Below the pieces are notes generated by a model. That model saw nothing but the letters and a program-made list of their open reading frames with translations. It was not told the origin of the DNA and ran no database searches. DNA of 64,000 bases, from the NCBI GenBank assembly GCA_034509495.1, contig CM067504.1, forward strand, positions 3,165,453 to 3,229,452, in the 5' to 3' direction. The stretch's first letter is position 1. Each line of letters starts with the position of its first letter. This DNA is from Acestrorhynchus altus (Eukaryota > Chordata > Actinopteri > Characiformes > Acestrorhynchidae). The translations under genes were made by a program, and so were the position numbers. Below are positions 23,301 to 35,684 of this stretch, in pieces.

Positions 23301-24726
23301 TCGTTAATAACTAAGTGCATTAATAATAGTCACGTACATTAATGATATAATTATATTAATCATACTCGTGTCCTGTGTGGAGCAGGACTTCTTCAGAGAC
23401 ACCAGAGGCCAGATTTGGGGAAGTGCCTGTGGGTGGCATCAAGAATTCTTAAGCTCATATCCACCATCCTTTCCAGCCTTTCTGGTCTGTAGAAGATGAA
23501 AGCAAAGCATGCAGATGTGAGGACGAAGACTGAGAAAGGAGCACCAAATCCAGCTTAACCTGCAACACAAACGAAAGATCAGACCGAATTCACGTTCTGG
23601 ATCATCCCTGCCATAACGTAAGCCTCCAAATCCATCGTTAACAAGAGTGACAGTGAGACAGTGGCCATGTGTCCATCTCCATGCCAACACTTTCTTTGGT
23701 GCCCCAGTATTCACCCCAGTGGGCGCGCTGGTCCAGAGCCCTCTGCCCTCATCTTTCCTCGCCGTATGCTAATCTGCTGGATTAGGGCTGGCGCTGCTTT
23801 GTCCTCCGACGTGTCCAAACATGGCTGGAGTCCAGAGGGGTCAGGCTGGACGCTGACCTTGGCTCCTCAGACCCCCAGTGGTCAGTCGGGAGGGGTCAGC
23901 GGGGGGCACTGGAGCAGGACGATGCAGAGTCCACTCCTCTAATCAGCTCAGAAGCTAGTCTGAGCTCCCTGTGCTTTGTCCAGCGGTCCGACAAAGGCCA
24001 CACGCTGAATGGCCGAAAAGTCCAAAGGTCAGACCAGCCAACAGCTTTGAAACGCTATCCAAACCTCTCTGCCTTATCTGGGGTTTAGAATCTGGGGAAC
24101 AGTTAAATCCGTGGTTTTCGTACCACAGGTGTGCAGACAGCGGCCTACAGGGTTACGCTACTATTATACATTTATTAATGCAACGTAAATACGGACGTAA
24201 CTCGGTTCGGAAGTGTATCCCGCATCTCGGACTGCGATGTGGTGAGGACTCGCTGGCTGAGCAGGCAGGTGAAATAGCTTTGCATTCGCCCGAGAGTCCC
24301 AGGTTGTTGACACAGTGCTCAATTAGGTCCAATAAATGTCTGGACCAAGTGAGTTAACAAGTGCCGGTAATGCTGTTAACCACTTTCTCCGAGGATTCGC
24401 AAACCACTAATTCTATTTGAACTGTCTGCCCTGAACCGCTCATAATTTCATCACATGCTCTCTGTGAACATACACTGACTAATCACATTTTGCCAGAACT
24501 AATACCAGCGAACAGGAGGACTACAGTGGGGCTGTGCTGACTCCTGGGTGCTTTTGCTGGCGGTGTTGACTAACAGAACGGGAATGTATTCCTTTAGACT
24601 GCAGTGTGGACGACCACTGGCTTTTCACATTAAACCAATGCTGTTATTCTATAATAACAACTCATGTTATTTATATTACCTGTATTATACAGACTCTACA
24701 TTTGATTGCAGAGCACTATTTGAGTT
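23301..24726. other. Non-coding, repeat-poor block
   Basis: No splice-supported exon. Mixed GC; open frames at 23661-24357 carry no recognisable domain. Confidence 0.5.
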
Positions 24727-25262
24727 CACCTTTAGAACGGGTGTATTTAAAGGCGTATAGGAGACGGTCACATACCAGATATCATTTTCAGGAGATCCTT
24801 GTCTTCATTTGAGATGTAAAAGAAAATATTTTGTTTATTTATTCGTATTTTATTTATTTATTTATTTATTTTGCTTACCTTTATGTCTCACAAATCCCGT
24901 GGGAGATTGATCGTCCAGAGTGTTTTTGAGCTGAAAATGCAGGGGTGTTGTGGATATTGACAAATATATTTATATTACGTTTTTTTAAAAGTACTTCTCA
25001 GGACTTTGATTCTGAAATTTGAATACCGCGTGAGCAATGAAACAGCAAACAACCCCTCCCTTCTCATTTTCCTCTATAACCCAATATCTGAGTCGGTGAC
25101 ATCATCAGCCCCGCCCTCCCTACTCGAGCAAGTACATGTGGACAGAGCAGTAAACATGCACTGGAAGCTCCTTTGTCTTTTAAACTGGGACTTAATTCAT
25201 TTGAAAACGAGTGAATTTTAGCTGTTTGTTTCCTGAGTGTGACAGTAGGGTTGTTAGAGTTA
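24727..25262 (+). mobile_element. Family D element copy, no tandem array
   Basis: It starts CACCTTTAGAAC and contains GAGCTGAAAATGCA, CTGAAATTTGAA, CTCCCTTCTCATTTTCCTC, CTATAACCCAATATCTGAG, then CAGCCCCGCC and AGTAAACATGCACTGGAAGC. Where the 53-kb copy has six 52-bp units, this one has a single partial GC-rich block. Confidence 0.72.
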
Positions 25263-25365
25263 ACTCATCTTAGGGTAATCCTTTATTTTATAGTTCTATT
25301 TGTATTCACTCATTGCCTAATAAAGAGTATAATACCGGGTACACCATGTAACCACGTCTGTGTCA

Positions 25366-25707
25366 AAATAAATAGTTGCATAAATAGTTGCACCCAGAAG
25401 GAAGTGTGGGATCGCAGTGCTGTTGGGTATCTGTTCTACACAATCAAAAGTAGTATTGGTCTGTTAAAGTGTCTCTAACGAAGACCAAAGGTGATCTGGC
25501 GTTGTACAAAATTGCACCCACACCATGACACCAGACCTTCTGGACTTACTGACCACAGTGCCTCCAAACAAAGATTCGTTGTTCATCTGCACCAAGATAA
25601 AAGCGTGATCCATCACTGCAGATGATCCGACTCCACGACAGTCTGGCATGACACCATTACTGTCGGTTGAATCCTTCTGGGTGCAACTATTTGTGATCAA
25701 GAGTGTA
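25366..25707 (-). mobile_element. Family A MITE-like copy with both termini
   Basis: AGTTGCACCCAGAAGGA at 25386-25402 and its reverse complement-like TCCTTCTGGGTGCAACT near 25673-25689 enclose only about 270 bp. The interior is the mid-transposase block (GACCAAAGGTGATCTGGCG, ACACCAGACCTTCTGGAC), so this is a deletion derivative small enough to behave as a MITE. Confidence 0.82.
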
Positions 25708-25773
25708 ATTTAATAAAGGTAAAGGCTTATAGGTCAAAAGTGGTGATCAAATATTGGGTTGGATTGACAGGAT

Positions 25774-25936
25774 TCTGAGAGACACCACTTCTGGATGTGT
25801 AGATCAATAAATATTGATCATATCAGTCTACATTTATCATCAGTTATTGATCCTGATCACCTTCATCTTCCTTCCCAACAGCACTGCAATCCCACACGTC
25901 CTTCTGGGTGCAACTATTGTTTTGATGATGAGTGTA
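25774..25936 (+). mobile_element. Family A 3' terminal fragment
   Basis: From CTGAGAGACACCACTTCTGG through GATCAATAAATATTGATCAT to the terminus GTCCTTCTGGGTGCAACTAT near 25900-25919. It lies 66 bp after another family A copy. Confidence 0.75.
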
Positions 25937-27223
25937 TATTTTCCTTCTTGGTGGTCTACGTCTTTCTTGGGAATTATATTATCCACTCCATTTAGGTGCA
26001 GAGGGTGAAATCATCACCAACTTTTGATGGTGTTTTGTGAACCTTATATGAAATGGACGGTGAGTTTTCCAGACAGTCGGTCGCAGCATTCCAGTGTCAT
26101 GACTCGGGAGTGATAACGACTGCCAGTAGAGTATTTTTCAGGTCACAAACCAAGAGCGGCAATTAAATCCACTTGGAACCTTTGGTGGGGATGAGGCCCC
26201 TGCGGACCTGGCCGCATGCTTGGTGGCGGAGTGACCTACTTGTGTAGTCTGATGAATGGCCTGGAGAAGTGAAACTGGTGGCCGGTCATTAATCTGGGGG
26301 CAGATCAGCACCAAAGTATGCTGCTATTCTCTGTTAATTGGCCAGTTGTTTTAAGTTAAACTCTAAGGAACCGTGAGAGGGAGGTGGAAGTCGTAGATCT
26401 TTCAGTCTCTCCTTGCTTCTGACTTCCAGAGGAAGAAGTAAAAAAGCAAGTGGAGAAAGGCATGGCTCCTCCCTGGAGACCATGCGCTTTCTAGTGGGGA
26501 AAATGCATAACCCAGTGAGTTTAGAGTGGACTCGTGAGGAAAGTTCATGTTTGCACCACGGTTGTTTTCTTCTAGTCGTGTCTGAGAGGGAAATAAAGAC
26601 GTGTTGGAGCAGGAAACACAGATGTGCTCACGTTTCTCTGCAGTTGTGTGGGAAAGCAAGCCAGAGAAGGAGAGGGGTATTCTTCCAGGCTGCTGAGCAG
26701 CTGATGGATGGATGGATATAGGATGGCAGCTTGGTTGCCCTGATAAGGCCTATCTCCAGCAGGGCTTCCTCAAACATTTGAGGGCAGTCAAACACCGTCA
26801 GCCAGGATGGATGAGAGAAGGATTGATGGGGGGCTAAAGGCAATCAGCTACCCTCTACACCCTTATCAGACGACTGTTTTGAGCAGGACGCTCGGTCTGA
26901 TTATGGAGAATGGACAGGTTTCGCATGTCCTGCACCGTATCAGGTCCAGGCTGAAGTGCTGAGAGTGCCTGGCTCAGATAAACAGGAAGGATGTCATTCA
27001 TTACTGAAAGACGTGTTTGATTGATTACAGGGTAATGCATTTAAGTGCTGGCTTTCAGCAGGGGGTTGAAATCATGGCCTTGTGTCCCCCTTTGTCCTGC
27101 ACATCGTACTGCTTTCCCTGCTCTGGCATGCCCACTTCAGGATCAGGGGTGGAGCTAGAAAATCTGTAAAGGGTAGGGGTTCTCCCATGCACATGGTAGA
27201 TGCACACTCAGACAATATCTTGT
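25937..27223. other. Non-coding, repeat-poor block
   Basis: Nothing beyond a short (GGAT)4-like run near 26703. Some open frames but no domain. Confidence 0.5.
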
Positions 27224-27297
27224 TACACTACATGGACAATAGTATTGGGACACCTGCTCGTTCATTGTTTCTTCTCAAATAAAGGGTATTGAAAAGA
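27224..27297 (+). mobile_element. Family C left end, abutting family A
   Basis: ACACTACATGGACAATAGTATTGGGACACC starts within 27225 onward and runs to AAAGGGTATT; it stops and family A starts at about 27301. Confidence 0.65.
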
Positions 27298-27300
27298 AAT

Positions 27301-27548
27301 GTCCAATAGCATCCACACATTTTCAATCAGGGACAGGTCTGGAGATGTGATTGACCATGGCGTAGCATCTGTGTCTTCAAGACGAGATCTTGAGACGGCA
27401 GCTTTGTGTGGACGAGCGTTGTTCTTTTGGAATAGAGCACCGGAGTGTATTCGGAAAAGGTAGAACCACTGGTTGCAGAACCTCATTAACGTAACGTTGA
27501 TCTGTTAAAGTGTCTGTAATGAAGCTGATCTGGCGTCATACAAAATTT
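27301..27548 (-). mobile_element. Family A internal fragment
   Basis: The minus strand carries HSGALFQKNNARPHKAAVSRSR and SPDLSLIENVW, the same core as the 42.7-kb copy. It has no terminus on either side and is joined directly to a family C end. Confidence 0.78.
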
Positions 27549-28347
27549 CAAAAGTGGGGTTCGGTACTGAAGATGACCACTTGCCATTCTTAGTGACCCG
27601 ATAACAATGCTTCTACATCTTCTATACAGTGTTTATTAAATATGCAAAGACATGAATGTATCGAAGTCTGCAGTTGCTCCTTCGGGTACCTCTATAGCTC
27701 AAACACTTTGAAAGCCCTATATGGCATTAAAAAGAATATGAATTCAGCAGGTCTCTAATCCATATGACCAAATGTTCTACCCTGGGTGGTCAGTGAATGG
27801 TCGCCTGTTGCTGATCTCTCCTTTCTCTCCTCTGGACTGACCAGCACTGACCTCAAAGCCTCAGGCCAGGGTCAGTCTTGGTGTCAAGAACCCACCGAGA
27901 GGCTTTTGCGTTCAGGTCCATCGTCAGCACCGGCCTCCTGCAGGCCTGGGGCCAGAGAGCTCCTGGGCTGTTATTGTCGATGTCGCTGACAACTGACAAA
28001 AGGCCCCATGGGGGCGAGTGTTCCAAACGAGAGGGAAGAGGAGTGACTTGTGGGAATGCGCACTCCCCACTGTTAGAGCCTAATTTGGCAGGATGCCGAC
28101 CAGTTTCCTTCTGAAAAAAGTGCAGGATGAAAAAGCAAGTCAGCACAATGCTGTTTGTGTAGAGCTTCTCTGCCATCATTCAGGCCTCTCCAGTCACCAT
28201 CTGCCCCAGATAAGCCTTCACATATCGCTGCTCATATCACCACCGCCCCAGAGAGACGTCACTCTTTGTGATGTGTCTTTATCCGAGTGTCTGTGTGACC
28301 ACCAGATCACTCTTTTTTTATTTGATCAAATGCTCAGAAGTCTCAGT
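27549..28347. other. Non-coding spacer
   Basis: No gene or repeat recognised. Confidence 0.5.
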
Positions 28348-28736
28348 TCCCTATACACTGACATGTTGAAAATATTTGCCCTCATTGCTGACACAGATGT
28401 GCAAATGCACACACAGTTTGTCTAGTCCCTGTAAAGAGGGGTATAAAGCCCCCAAGTATTGAGCTGTGGAGCAGGTGGGACTGTGGTCTCTGGAATGATG
28501 GAGCTCCATCCAGCACTTTTGGGAAGAGTTGGGGAGTTGGAGATGAGATGAGGTGGTGATCATCCAACATCCTGACCTCACTTACACTCTTGTTAGTGAG
28601 TGCAATCAAATCCTCATAGTCATGCTCCAATATCTTCTCTGGACAGAAGCACTATGAACTCTTTTAATACCCTTGGTTTCAGTCGAACTAATGCTGGAGC
28701 TGGTGTTCCAGTATTTTTGTCCATTGGGACATGGAC
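28348..28736 (-). mobile_element. Family C element, near full length
   Basis: It contains the CATTGCTGACACAGATGTGC, GGTATAAAGCCCCCAAGT, ATGATGGAGCTCCATCCAGC and GATCATCCAACATCCTGACC blocks and ends in a diverged TTCCAGTATTTTTGTCCATTG terminus near 28708-28728. It shows the arrangement without the SINE found in the 6.9-kb copy. Confidence 0.7.
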
Positions 28737-28996
28737 CCTGGTCCATGGCAGCTGCTATTTCGGTTCAGACCAAATTGAAAGGTCAGAGACTGGACCAAAA
28801 TAGGACCAAGTCAGGAATCGTGAGCATGGTCTGCTGTGTCCATAATTCTGCATGATGCCTGTGCATGCAAATTCATCTTCTGTTGATTAATTGGTGGTGA
28901 TTGCCTGCCTCAACGTCCTGCCATTGGTCTGAAAGTTCATCCAAAAACGTTTCAAACTGCCAATGAACCAAACCACTGTTTGGACTGTTGTACATA
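28737..28996. mobile_element. Family H element fragment
   Basis: It has CGGTTCAGACCAAATTGAAAGG and, further on, CTGCCTCAACGTCCTGCC with TCCAAAAACGTTTCAAACTG, which align in order with the 48.9-49.2 kb copy. Truncated and diverged. Confidence 0.45.
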
Positions 28997-30120
28997 TGTA
29001 TTGAAGTTCACTGCCGCAAAGCCTTGTCCAATCGCTCTCCCCTGAACTGCTTTCCTCACGCACTTCCAGTTAATAGAACAGATGGAAATGAGTGAACGTG
29101 TCTCTGATGTCCTCAGATGTAAGCCAGCCGTGAATTCAACAGAGCAGAGTCAGAGAGAAGAGACAGGCCTGTATGAACATTACTCAGGTGGGGGAGAGGA
29201 AGAGCCAGGGCTGTGAAGGATCTCACTACAGAGTGTGATCAGTACAACCTGTTGGCTCTGTAGAAGCGGCCAAGAGGAGCTGGAATTCCACACCATCTGT
29301 CATGTTCATAGAGCCATCTTCTTTCATAAGCTCGCCATATGTCCTTCGCATGTGATCTCTCTTACCCTTCTGTGGAGTCGCAAAATTACGACGAAGCAAT
29401 TACCAATCCAGTAGATCCGAGCCAAATGCACAAGGGCAAGGTTTTAAATATTTTTACTGACCAATAAAAGTCCTCCATGTGTTGGGTTCTAATGTATTTT
29501 ACTTTAAGGTGAGCTCCATCAAAACATGGAGCCAGAAGAATTGTGTGCATTGACAGAAACATGACATCATCTCTCCCCTGTGGAGGAGGCGTCGTATGCC
29601 CTGGCAGGTGGTGTGTTTTATGAGCCAGTGACTCATATGAGATTAACCCTTAGCAGTCCAGGGTTACTGTCATTGTCATTATGATGTGATATTTCAGGGT
29701 AATTACATAATTATGCAATTAAAAGCACAAGTAATAACAAATTATAAAAAAGACTGGGCTGGAAAAAATATCCATTACATTCTAAAGGACTAGGGATCAC
29801 ACACTACCTAACTTCAACCTGCTGCAACCTGTCCAAAACAAACACTCCTTATATAAAAATGCAAAAAAATGCCTTTTTATGAGGTCAAAGGTGGGAAGAA
29901 AGCTGTATATTTTGGAGGCTTTCCTTCATACGAGGCAGATGTTGGCTTCATATATGAATTTCTGTTCCACCTTAAATGGTGCTGCTGTATTGGACCCATA
30001 TTAGAGCCAAACTGAAGCTGCAGAATTTAATGTGGAACATAAAATTTGACATTAACATACGACTGTTTCTCTTCATCTACATCCTATGCTTACTTTTTGT
30101 GCTCGGTTTTGATTAGCTAT
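28997..30120. other. Non-coding spacer
   Basis: No gene recognised; AT-rich from 29690 on. Confidence 0.5.
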
Positions 30121-30830
30121 CAATGGGACATGTTCAGACTGAGTCTCTGACCAGTAAACACTACCAGATTACACTCAGAGTCGGTCAGAACGAGTCTCTG
30201 ACCAGTATACACTACTAGATTACTCTCAGAGTCGGTCAGACTGACTCTCTGACCAGTATACACTACTAGATTACTCTCAGAGTCGGTCAGACTGACTCTC
30301 TGACCAGTACACACTACTAGATTACTCTCAGAGTCGGTCAGACTGATCTCTGACCAGTATACACTACTAGATTACTCTCAGAGTCATTCTGAATCTCTGA
30401 CCAGTATACACTACTAGATTACACTCAGAGTCGGTCAGACTGAGTCCCTGACCAGTACACACTACTAGATTACTCTGAGTCGGTCAGACCGAGTCTCTGA
30501 CCAGTAAACACTACTAGATTACTCTCAGAGTCGGTCAGACTGAGTCTCTGACCAGTATACACTACTAGATTACTCTCAGAGTCGGTCAGACTGAGTCTCT
30601 GACCAGTATACACTACTAGATTACTCTCAGAGTCGGTCAGACTGAGTCTCTGACCAGCATACACTACTAGATTACTCTCAGAGTGGGTCGGACTGAGTCT
30701 CTGACCAGTATACACTACTAGATTACTCTCAGAGTGGGTCAGACTGAGTCTCTGACCAGTATACACTACTAGATTACTCTCAGAGTCGGTCAGACTGATC
30801 TCTGACCAGTATACACTACTAGATTACTAG
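30121..30830. repeat. 51-bp minisatellite, about 14 units
   Basis: CTGACCAG recurs at about 30148, 30199, 30250, 30301, 30351, 30398, 30449, 30498, 30549, 30600, 30651, 30702, 30753 and 30803, so the usual period is 51 bp, with a few units of 47-50. A unit contains CACTACTAGATTACTCTCAG and the hairpin-capable GGTCAGACTGAGTCTCTGACC. Because 51 is a multiple of three, several minus-strand frames stay open as a 17-residue repeat (TGQRLSLTDSESNLVVY); this is a by-product of the unit length, since indels in other units break the frame. Confidence 0.93.
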
Positions 30831-31336
30831 ATCAAAAACCAGTGCCAGCCAGCACTGAATCCATTACGTGCAAAGTGACGTATTTCATTCTGTTTTACTG
30901 TTGATCAGAACAGCTTGTAGCTCATGAAAACACAGAATCTCAGATTATAAGAATAGTTACGTTTGACTAAATGACTAATCAGACAGAATCAAAGTTTAAA
31001 CAAATAATAATCACTTTAGAAACAATGAATGTAAAGATTATATGACATAAATTTTTTAATACATTTCTTTGAATTGATTAAAATAACGTTTTTCCACAAT
31101 GCTCGAGTTTTCGAGACGCACGAGTGAAAGAAAGAAAGTAGAAAACGCATTTATGGAGACATCACTGATCTTACAAAAGGTGCTACAGTAGTGGACAGGA
31201 GTAAGTAATGAGGACAACACTAGACACACAGCTGCAACGTGGACTTCTGAGTGGCTGAACATTTTTAGCTTTATTTTCTTATTCCCGTAAGACCTTTAAT
31301 TTTCCTTACTAATAAAATTTATACTAATAAAAATAA

Positions 31337-31350
31337 ATAGAGAGATAGAG

Positions 31351-31424
<74 letters not shown>
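31337..31424. repeat. (GATA)n microsatellite
   Basis: About 21 GATA units with GAGA interruptions at the left end. Confidence 0.95.
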
Positions 31425-31593
31425 TTAGTTTTCTTTTTCTCTTTGTTTTTACGTAACGATTCTTAGTGAGAGCCAGACTAAAGTACAGCTTCCACTGCAC
31501 AGGGTTGGTAATTAGTAGGTGTTACAACTAAGCCTCCCAACATATATAATTAGAGAAGACCATTTGTTCCCAAATACATTCCAGGCCCCCGGT

Positions 31594-31594
<1 letters not shown>

Positions 31595-31654
<60 letters not shown>
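31595..31654. repeat. (CA)n microsatellite
   Basis: About 30 uninterrupted CA units. Confidence 0.95.
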
Positions 31655-31657
<3 letters not shown>

Positions 31658-32871
31658 ACTGTTTTTGAGAGCCCTGTTTCCAGTGTTGAGGTGCACAATA
31701 CATGCATCTCCAATAACTCCTTGCTCCCTCTATAGTGAACTACAGCACGTAACACACAAACGAACCTATCAGACAACAGGTGTCAGGTTTCCGCAGATGA
31801 GTAAATGTAAACACTGCTCTGTTACAGATGTAAAATGCTCTGTTTAGATTTACAATCTCTAATTTTCTGACTTGCATAGTACACTACATAGGGAGCAGTG
31901 TGTCATTTGGGACTAACCCTCCGTTCCCCTTCTATATTGATGTGTTTGTGTCTGTGTGGATGGAAATCTTTATAAAGAGGAGAGAGGGAATTTTCGGATT
32001 TAATAATAGACCCGGAATATTTACTTAATCAGGTGTTTTTTCCACCAGATTATCAAAAATGAACAATTCTTGCCATATTTCCGTGTGATCATGCTGATAT
32101 TTGCTGCTCTACTTTGTATTTGACACAACCGTTCACATCACGTTTATGTCTCTAGGTTGGACACCTTGTCTGGCTCAGTCAGCAACTCCAGTATTAGGAC
32201 GGTGACAGATCTAGCTGAAAGTTGGCCATGTGTGAGATGGTGAAATGAACTGCGAGGCGGTTTTATAGAGTATAAAAGCCCTGCTTTCCCCCGCAGCAGT
32301 CAGGCTGTGTGCTGGGCTCTCCTGACTTAATGAATGAGAGGGCGGTTAATGAATGGTCGAAAGCAGGACGGAAAAACGAGTGAGGCTATGTTACTCAGAT
32401 GAGGCTCCAGCAGACAGGATGTGGGATTGTTGCTGGCATCCAGCCGTGGCTGTGGCCCAGCGTGCCGTGCAGAGGAAGGGCAGGAAGTTGGTGGGGGTGG
32501 GAATGGTGGTGGTGGGGGGGGAAACCTCTGGGTAATGAGGGTATTTGTGTGGCCGCTCTGTGATTTACAGCAAAGCAGCATCCCTGCAGCCTGCGGCCAC
32601 TCCCAGGTACGCCACTGACCTGTGGGAAAGGGTTCACACTGTGGGGGGGCATTCCTGCAAAGTGGAGACTGGCCTGATTCTATGCTTCCTGACGCTGTTT
32701 GGCATAATCTTATATATGAAAAATACAACACCATACTACACCTCTTTATTTCTAAAGAACGTTAAAACAGGGATGACCAAAGCGCGGTACAAAGGCACCA
32801 AAGATAAGAGAGAGATTAGAAGATAGAAGATGCAGAAACACAGTCCAACGCGTTCAAACAGTCACAATTTC

Positions 32872-33245
32872 ATGCTGGGTTCGAAGGCCAGGGAGTGAAA
32901 GTAAGCTTTGAACGAGATTTAAAAACAACAAGTGACGGAGCCCCTCTGACGTGGAACGGCAAAGCATTCCACAATGTTGGAGCCACAGCTGCGAGAGCTC
33001 GGTGGAATGAGTGAAAGCACCTGGTCTGCTGACCTGAGCGAGCGGGACGGGACACGTGGGTGCAGCAGTTCAGATAGATAAGATGGAGCATGACCATTAA
33101 AATGCTAAAAGTGGAGAGATGTGCTCTCGCTTGCTTGCCGCAGATAAAAATCCAGACGACAGCATGTTGCACTGGAGCAACGGAGGCCTGGCTTCTTCCA
33201 GTAAGTGGGGAGATGCAGTAATCCAGGCGAGATGTTATAAAATCC
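32872..33245 (-). mobile_element. Non-LTR retrotransposon (LINE) 3' end
   Basis: The minus strand encodes APTLWNALPFHVRGAPSL followed by VVFKSRSKL, matching the C-terminal motif 'AP.LWN.LP..VR.APSL..FKS.LK' typical of fish LINE ORF2 proteins. Upstream minus-strand sequence contains a frame-broken continuation with GAGATGCAGTAATCCAGGCG, a phrase also common in this fish repeat. Reverse transcriptase and endonuclease domains are absent (5' truncation). Confidence 0.65.
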
Positions 33246-33701
33246 GAACCAGAATTGTTTTATTAATTGCAGATCAATAATTCATTCATTCTTACAGCTG
33301 CACCCATCTGTAGGAAATGAAAAAATAGAGAGAAAGATAAAATTAGAAACACAAATAACAAACAAAGAATAAGTAGAATAAACACTTTGAGTCAACTCTT
33401 TGGAAGTATGTTCATGTACAAATACTTGGGAAAATCAATGATTATGATAATAAATAAATATGAACACCAGAGTTAAAATCATGTACCAGTGTTTCAAGAT
33501 TGCTTTGGACAGAAGAGGCTTGATATTTGACATGAGCATCAAGCCTTAAAATCACGTCCATCTTTACACCTAAATTAGTGATTATGGTTTTCTCATATGG
33601 GGTCAGAGAGGACAGGTCAACACAGGGGATGGTACTGGTGTCACTGGGTCTAAAGAACATAATTAATCTACACCACACACTGCATCGATAAAAGCCACCT
33701 T

Positions 33702-34245
33702 GTGTCGGGTTTAACGCAACACGCCAGACGTCTCTGCATGGAGGTGTAGAGGTTCCTAATGGTGTCCTGTGATGATCCATCCCATGCAGCTTGAATGTTC
33801 TCACTCAGTTCTGCAGATGGTGTGGTAGGGGTGGAGTGTTGATAGAGCGTCCAATAGCATCCCACACATTTTCAATCAGGGACAGGTCTGGAGATGTCAC
33901 TGTTGCAATAGTGGACACAGATTTGTTATCATCTCCTGCAGGCAATCCCTGGTTTGTGTAGGTCTCCCAGATCCTTCATGTCACTGGTGAGCCTTCTTCT
34001 AATCACTGCTGCCAACAGCGTATGTCGACATACCCCTACAACGTGACCCCTCTCAAAATCTTTTCAGTTGCTTTTGAACTCTTTGCTGAGGCATGCTTCA
34101 CTTGCAGAGGATGCTACCAACACAACAGCACGAGTCAGAATGGAACGACCTTATATAGTCAGTCACTTGCATTGTCTCACAATGTCAAACCTTCCCACCA
34201 AGTTTCATACCTGTTGGTTGATTCCTTCTGGGTGTGACTGAGCGT
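33702..34245 (-). mobile_element. Family A copy retaining the 5' leader and N-terminal region
   Basis: The right end has the terminus (GATTCCTTCTGGGTGTGACT near 34219-34238). Reading leftward on the minus strand, a TATATAAGG promoter-like box (34153-34161) is followed by an ATG region and ERGHVVG (Tc1 helix-turn-helix start). After a deletion of the catalytic core the homology resumes with the C-terminal SENIQAAWDGSSQDTIRNLY block. This is the only copy here that keeps the 5' leader; the other terminus is missing. Confidence 0.75.
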
Positions 34246-35193
34246 ATTTAGTGTATGTAGGACGTCAGAAGTTGTGAAGTGAGTTGTGAGAGGAGAGAGA
34301 AAGAGAGTGGGACAGTGAGAGAGAGTGAGAGACACATTAACAAAAAGAGTTTGTGTCTGAGAGTGGTCACTTAACTCCACTTGCTCTGGCAAATGACTGC
34401 CTGCCTTCCTCCCCCCCAAGTCCACTGCTTGCCTGCCTACTTTATTCGTCTTGTTAAGGAAGGCTGACATTGTTGGTGGTGGCTCCTCCCGACAAGTCAC
34501 TGCTGGTCTAGATGTCAAGCGGGAGACTAATAAGGGCTAATTCAAAAGCTGTCTTCACAGCACTGCAGGGCTGCTTGCCAGGTTCCCAGGATACCTCCAG
34601 CCCACTTGAGACAGACACAGACAGAAGAGAGGGACAGAGCGGAGGAACAGCCGCAAAGGAAACAAAAAACGGGAGGGAGCGCAAGGCCGTGAAGTCAGTC
34701 GGAGCGCATTGAGATCCCACGCAGGTAGCCTGTCTAAAGGGCCCAATTTGTCATAAGTGACACATGCCCATTGAGGGGGGACAGAATGTCGTCTGCTGCA
34801 GGCTTGGTCCCTTTCTCTCCATGCTGTCACAAGAGGCCAGGGCCTGTCTGCCTTCTGTTGACACAATGACAAGGAGGTCCTTTCGGGTACATCCAACACA
34901 AGTTTCCCTGTGTCAGGAAAACTGGGAAAATCCACAACTAAATCTAGTTAGACGACATCCACCTACAATGCAAGTGCCAAATGCAATAAAAGGCATCAGT
35001 TTAACATGTAAATTATCGTTGATTTATGCCTTAATTTACAACCGTGTCATTTTTAAGCTGGACAGGTCAGAGACTGACTGAGACGTTTTTATAGCTAAGA
35101 AATAGCTAAGAAAAAACACAGGATGAAGCAATTAAGTTTGTAGACACAAATTTTGAGGATAATTTTATAGTCAAATTCCTTTTTTGAGCATAA
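34246..35193. other. Non-coding block
   Basis: (GA)-rich at 34290-34335; no gene recognised. Confidence 0.5.
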
Positions 35194-35588
35194 CATGGAA
35201 TAACACAGACAAAGTATTCGGACACCAGCTCATTCTTCCTTTCTTTTGAAATCAAAAATCTACAAAGAGTTTATCTTGTCTCTGTAACTGTCTCTACTGT
35301 CCAAAGAAGACTTTCTACTAGATGTTGGATCTTGTTTGTGAGGATCTAGATGGAGCACCATCATTCTAGAGAACACAGATCCACTGCTCCACAGCTTAAT
35401 GCTAGCCCACGCCTGGCATTAGGCATGGTGCCAGTAGGTTTATGTCTATCCTATTGTATTGGCAAGCCTTCTCTACAGGGACTAGACAAGCTGTGTGGGA
35501 ATTTCTACATATGTGTCAGTATTGTGTTCAACTTAAAGACAATAAATGCATTCCTTAGATGAGGTGTCCACAAACATTTGGACATATA
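35194..35588 (+). mobile_element. Family C element with both ends
   Basis: Left end AAAGTATTCGGACACC (about 35211-35226) and right end GTGTCCACAAACATTTGGAC (35564-35583) are imperfect inverted repeats. It is about 390 bp with no coding capacity, so it is a MITE; the common TATA/TA flanks suggest TA target sites as in Tc1/mariner. Confidence 0.78.
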
Positions 35589-35629
35589 AATGCGTATATA
35601 TGGGGGCATATTAACCTCATATGTTTAGC

Positions 35630-35683
<54 letters not shown>
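35630..35683. repeat. (AAT)n microsatellite
   Basis: About 18 uninterrupted AAT units, 42 bp after a family C end. Confidence 0.95.

Positions 35684-35684
<1 letters not shown>

Larger units (their letters stand above)
30831..32871. other. Non-coding spacer with microsatellites
   Basis: Contains the GATA and CA arrays listed separately; otherwise no gene. Open frames at 32327-32826 lie in a G/C-run region (GGTGGTGGGG near 32505-32520) without a recognisable domain. Confidence 0.5.

Noticed and set aside
30470..30766. 98-residue repeated protein with 17-residue units
   Set aside because: It arises because the 51-bp unit is divisible by three; indels in other units break it and there is no start context or flanking exon.
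30121..30830. CRISPR-like regular repeats
   Set aside because: Units are contiguous with no unique spacers, vary between units, and lie in an animal genome; this is a minisatellite.
32327..32826. Overlapping frames near a G-rich run
   Set aside because: Composition-driven; proline/glycine runs without a family match.
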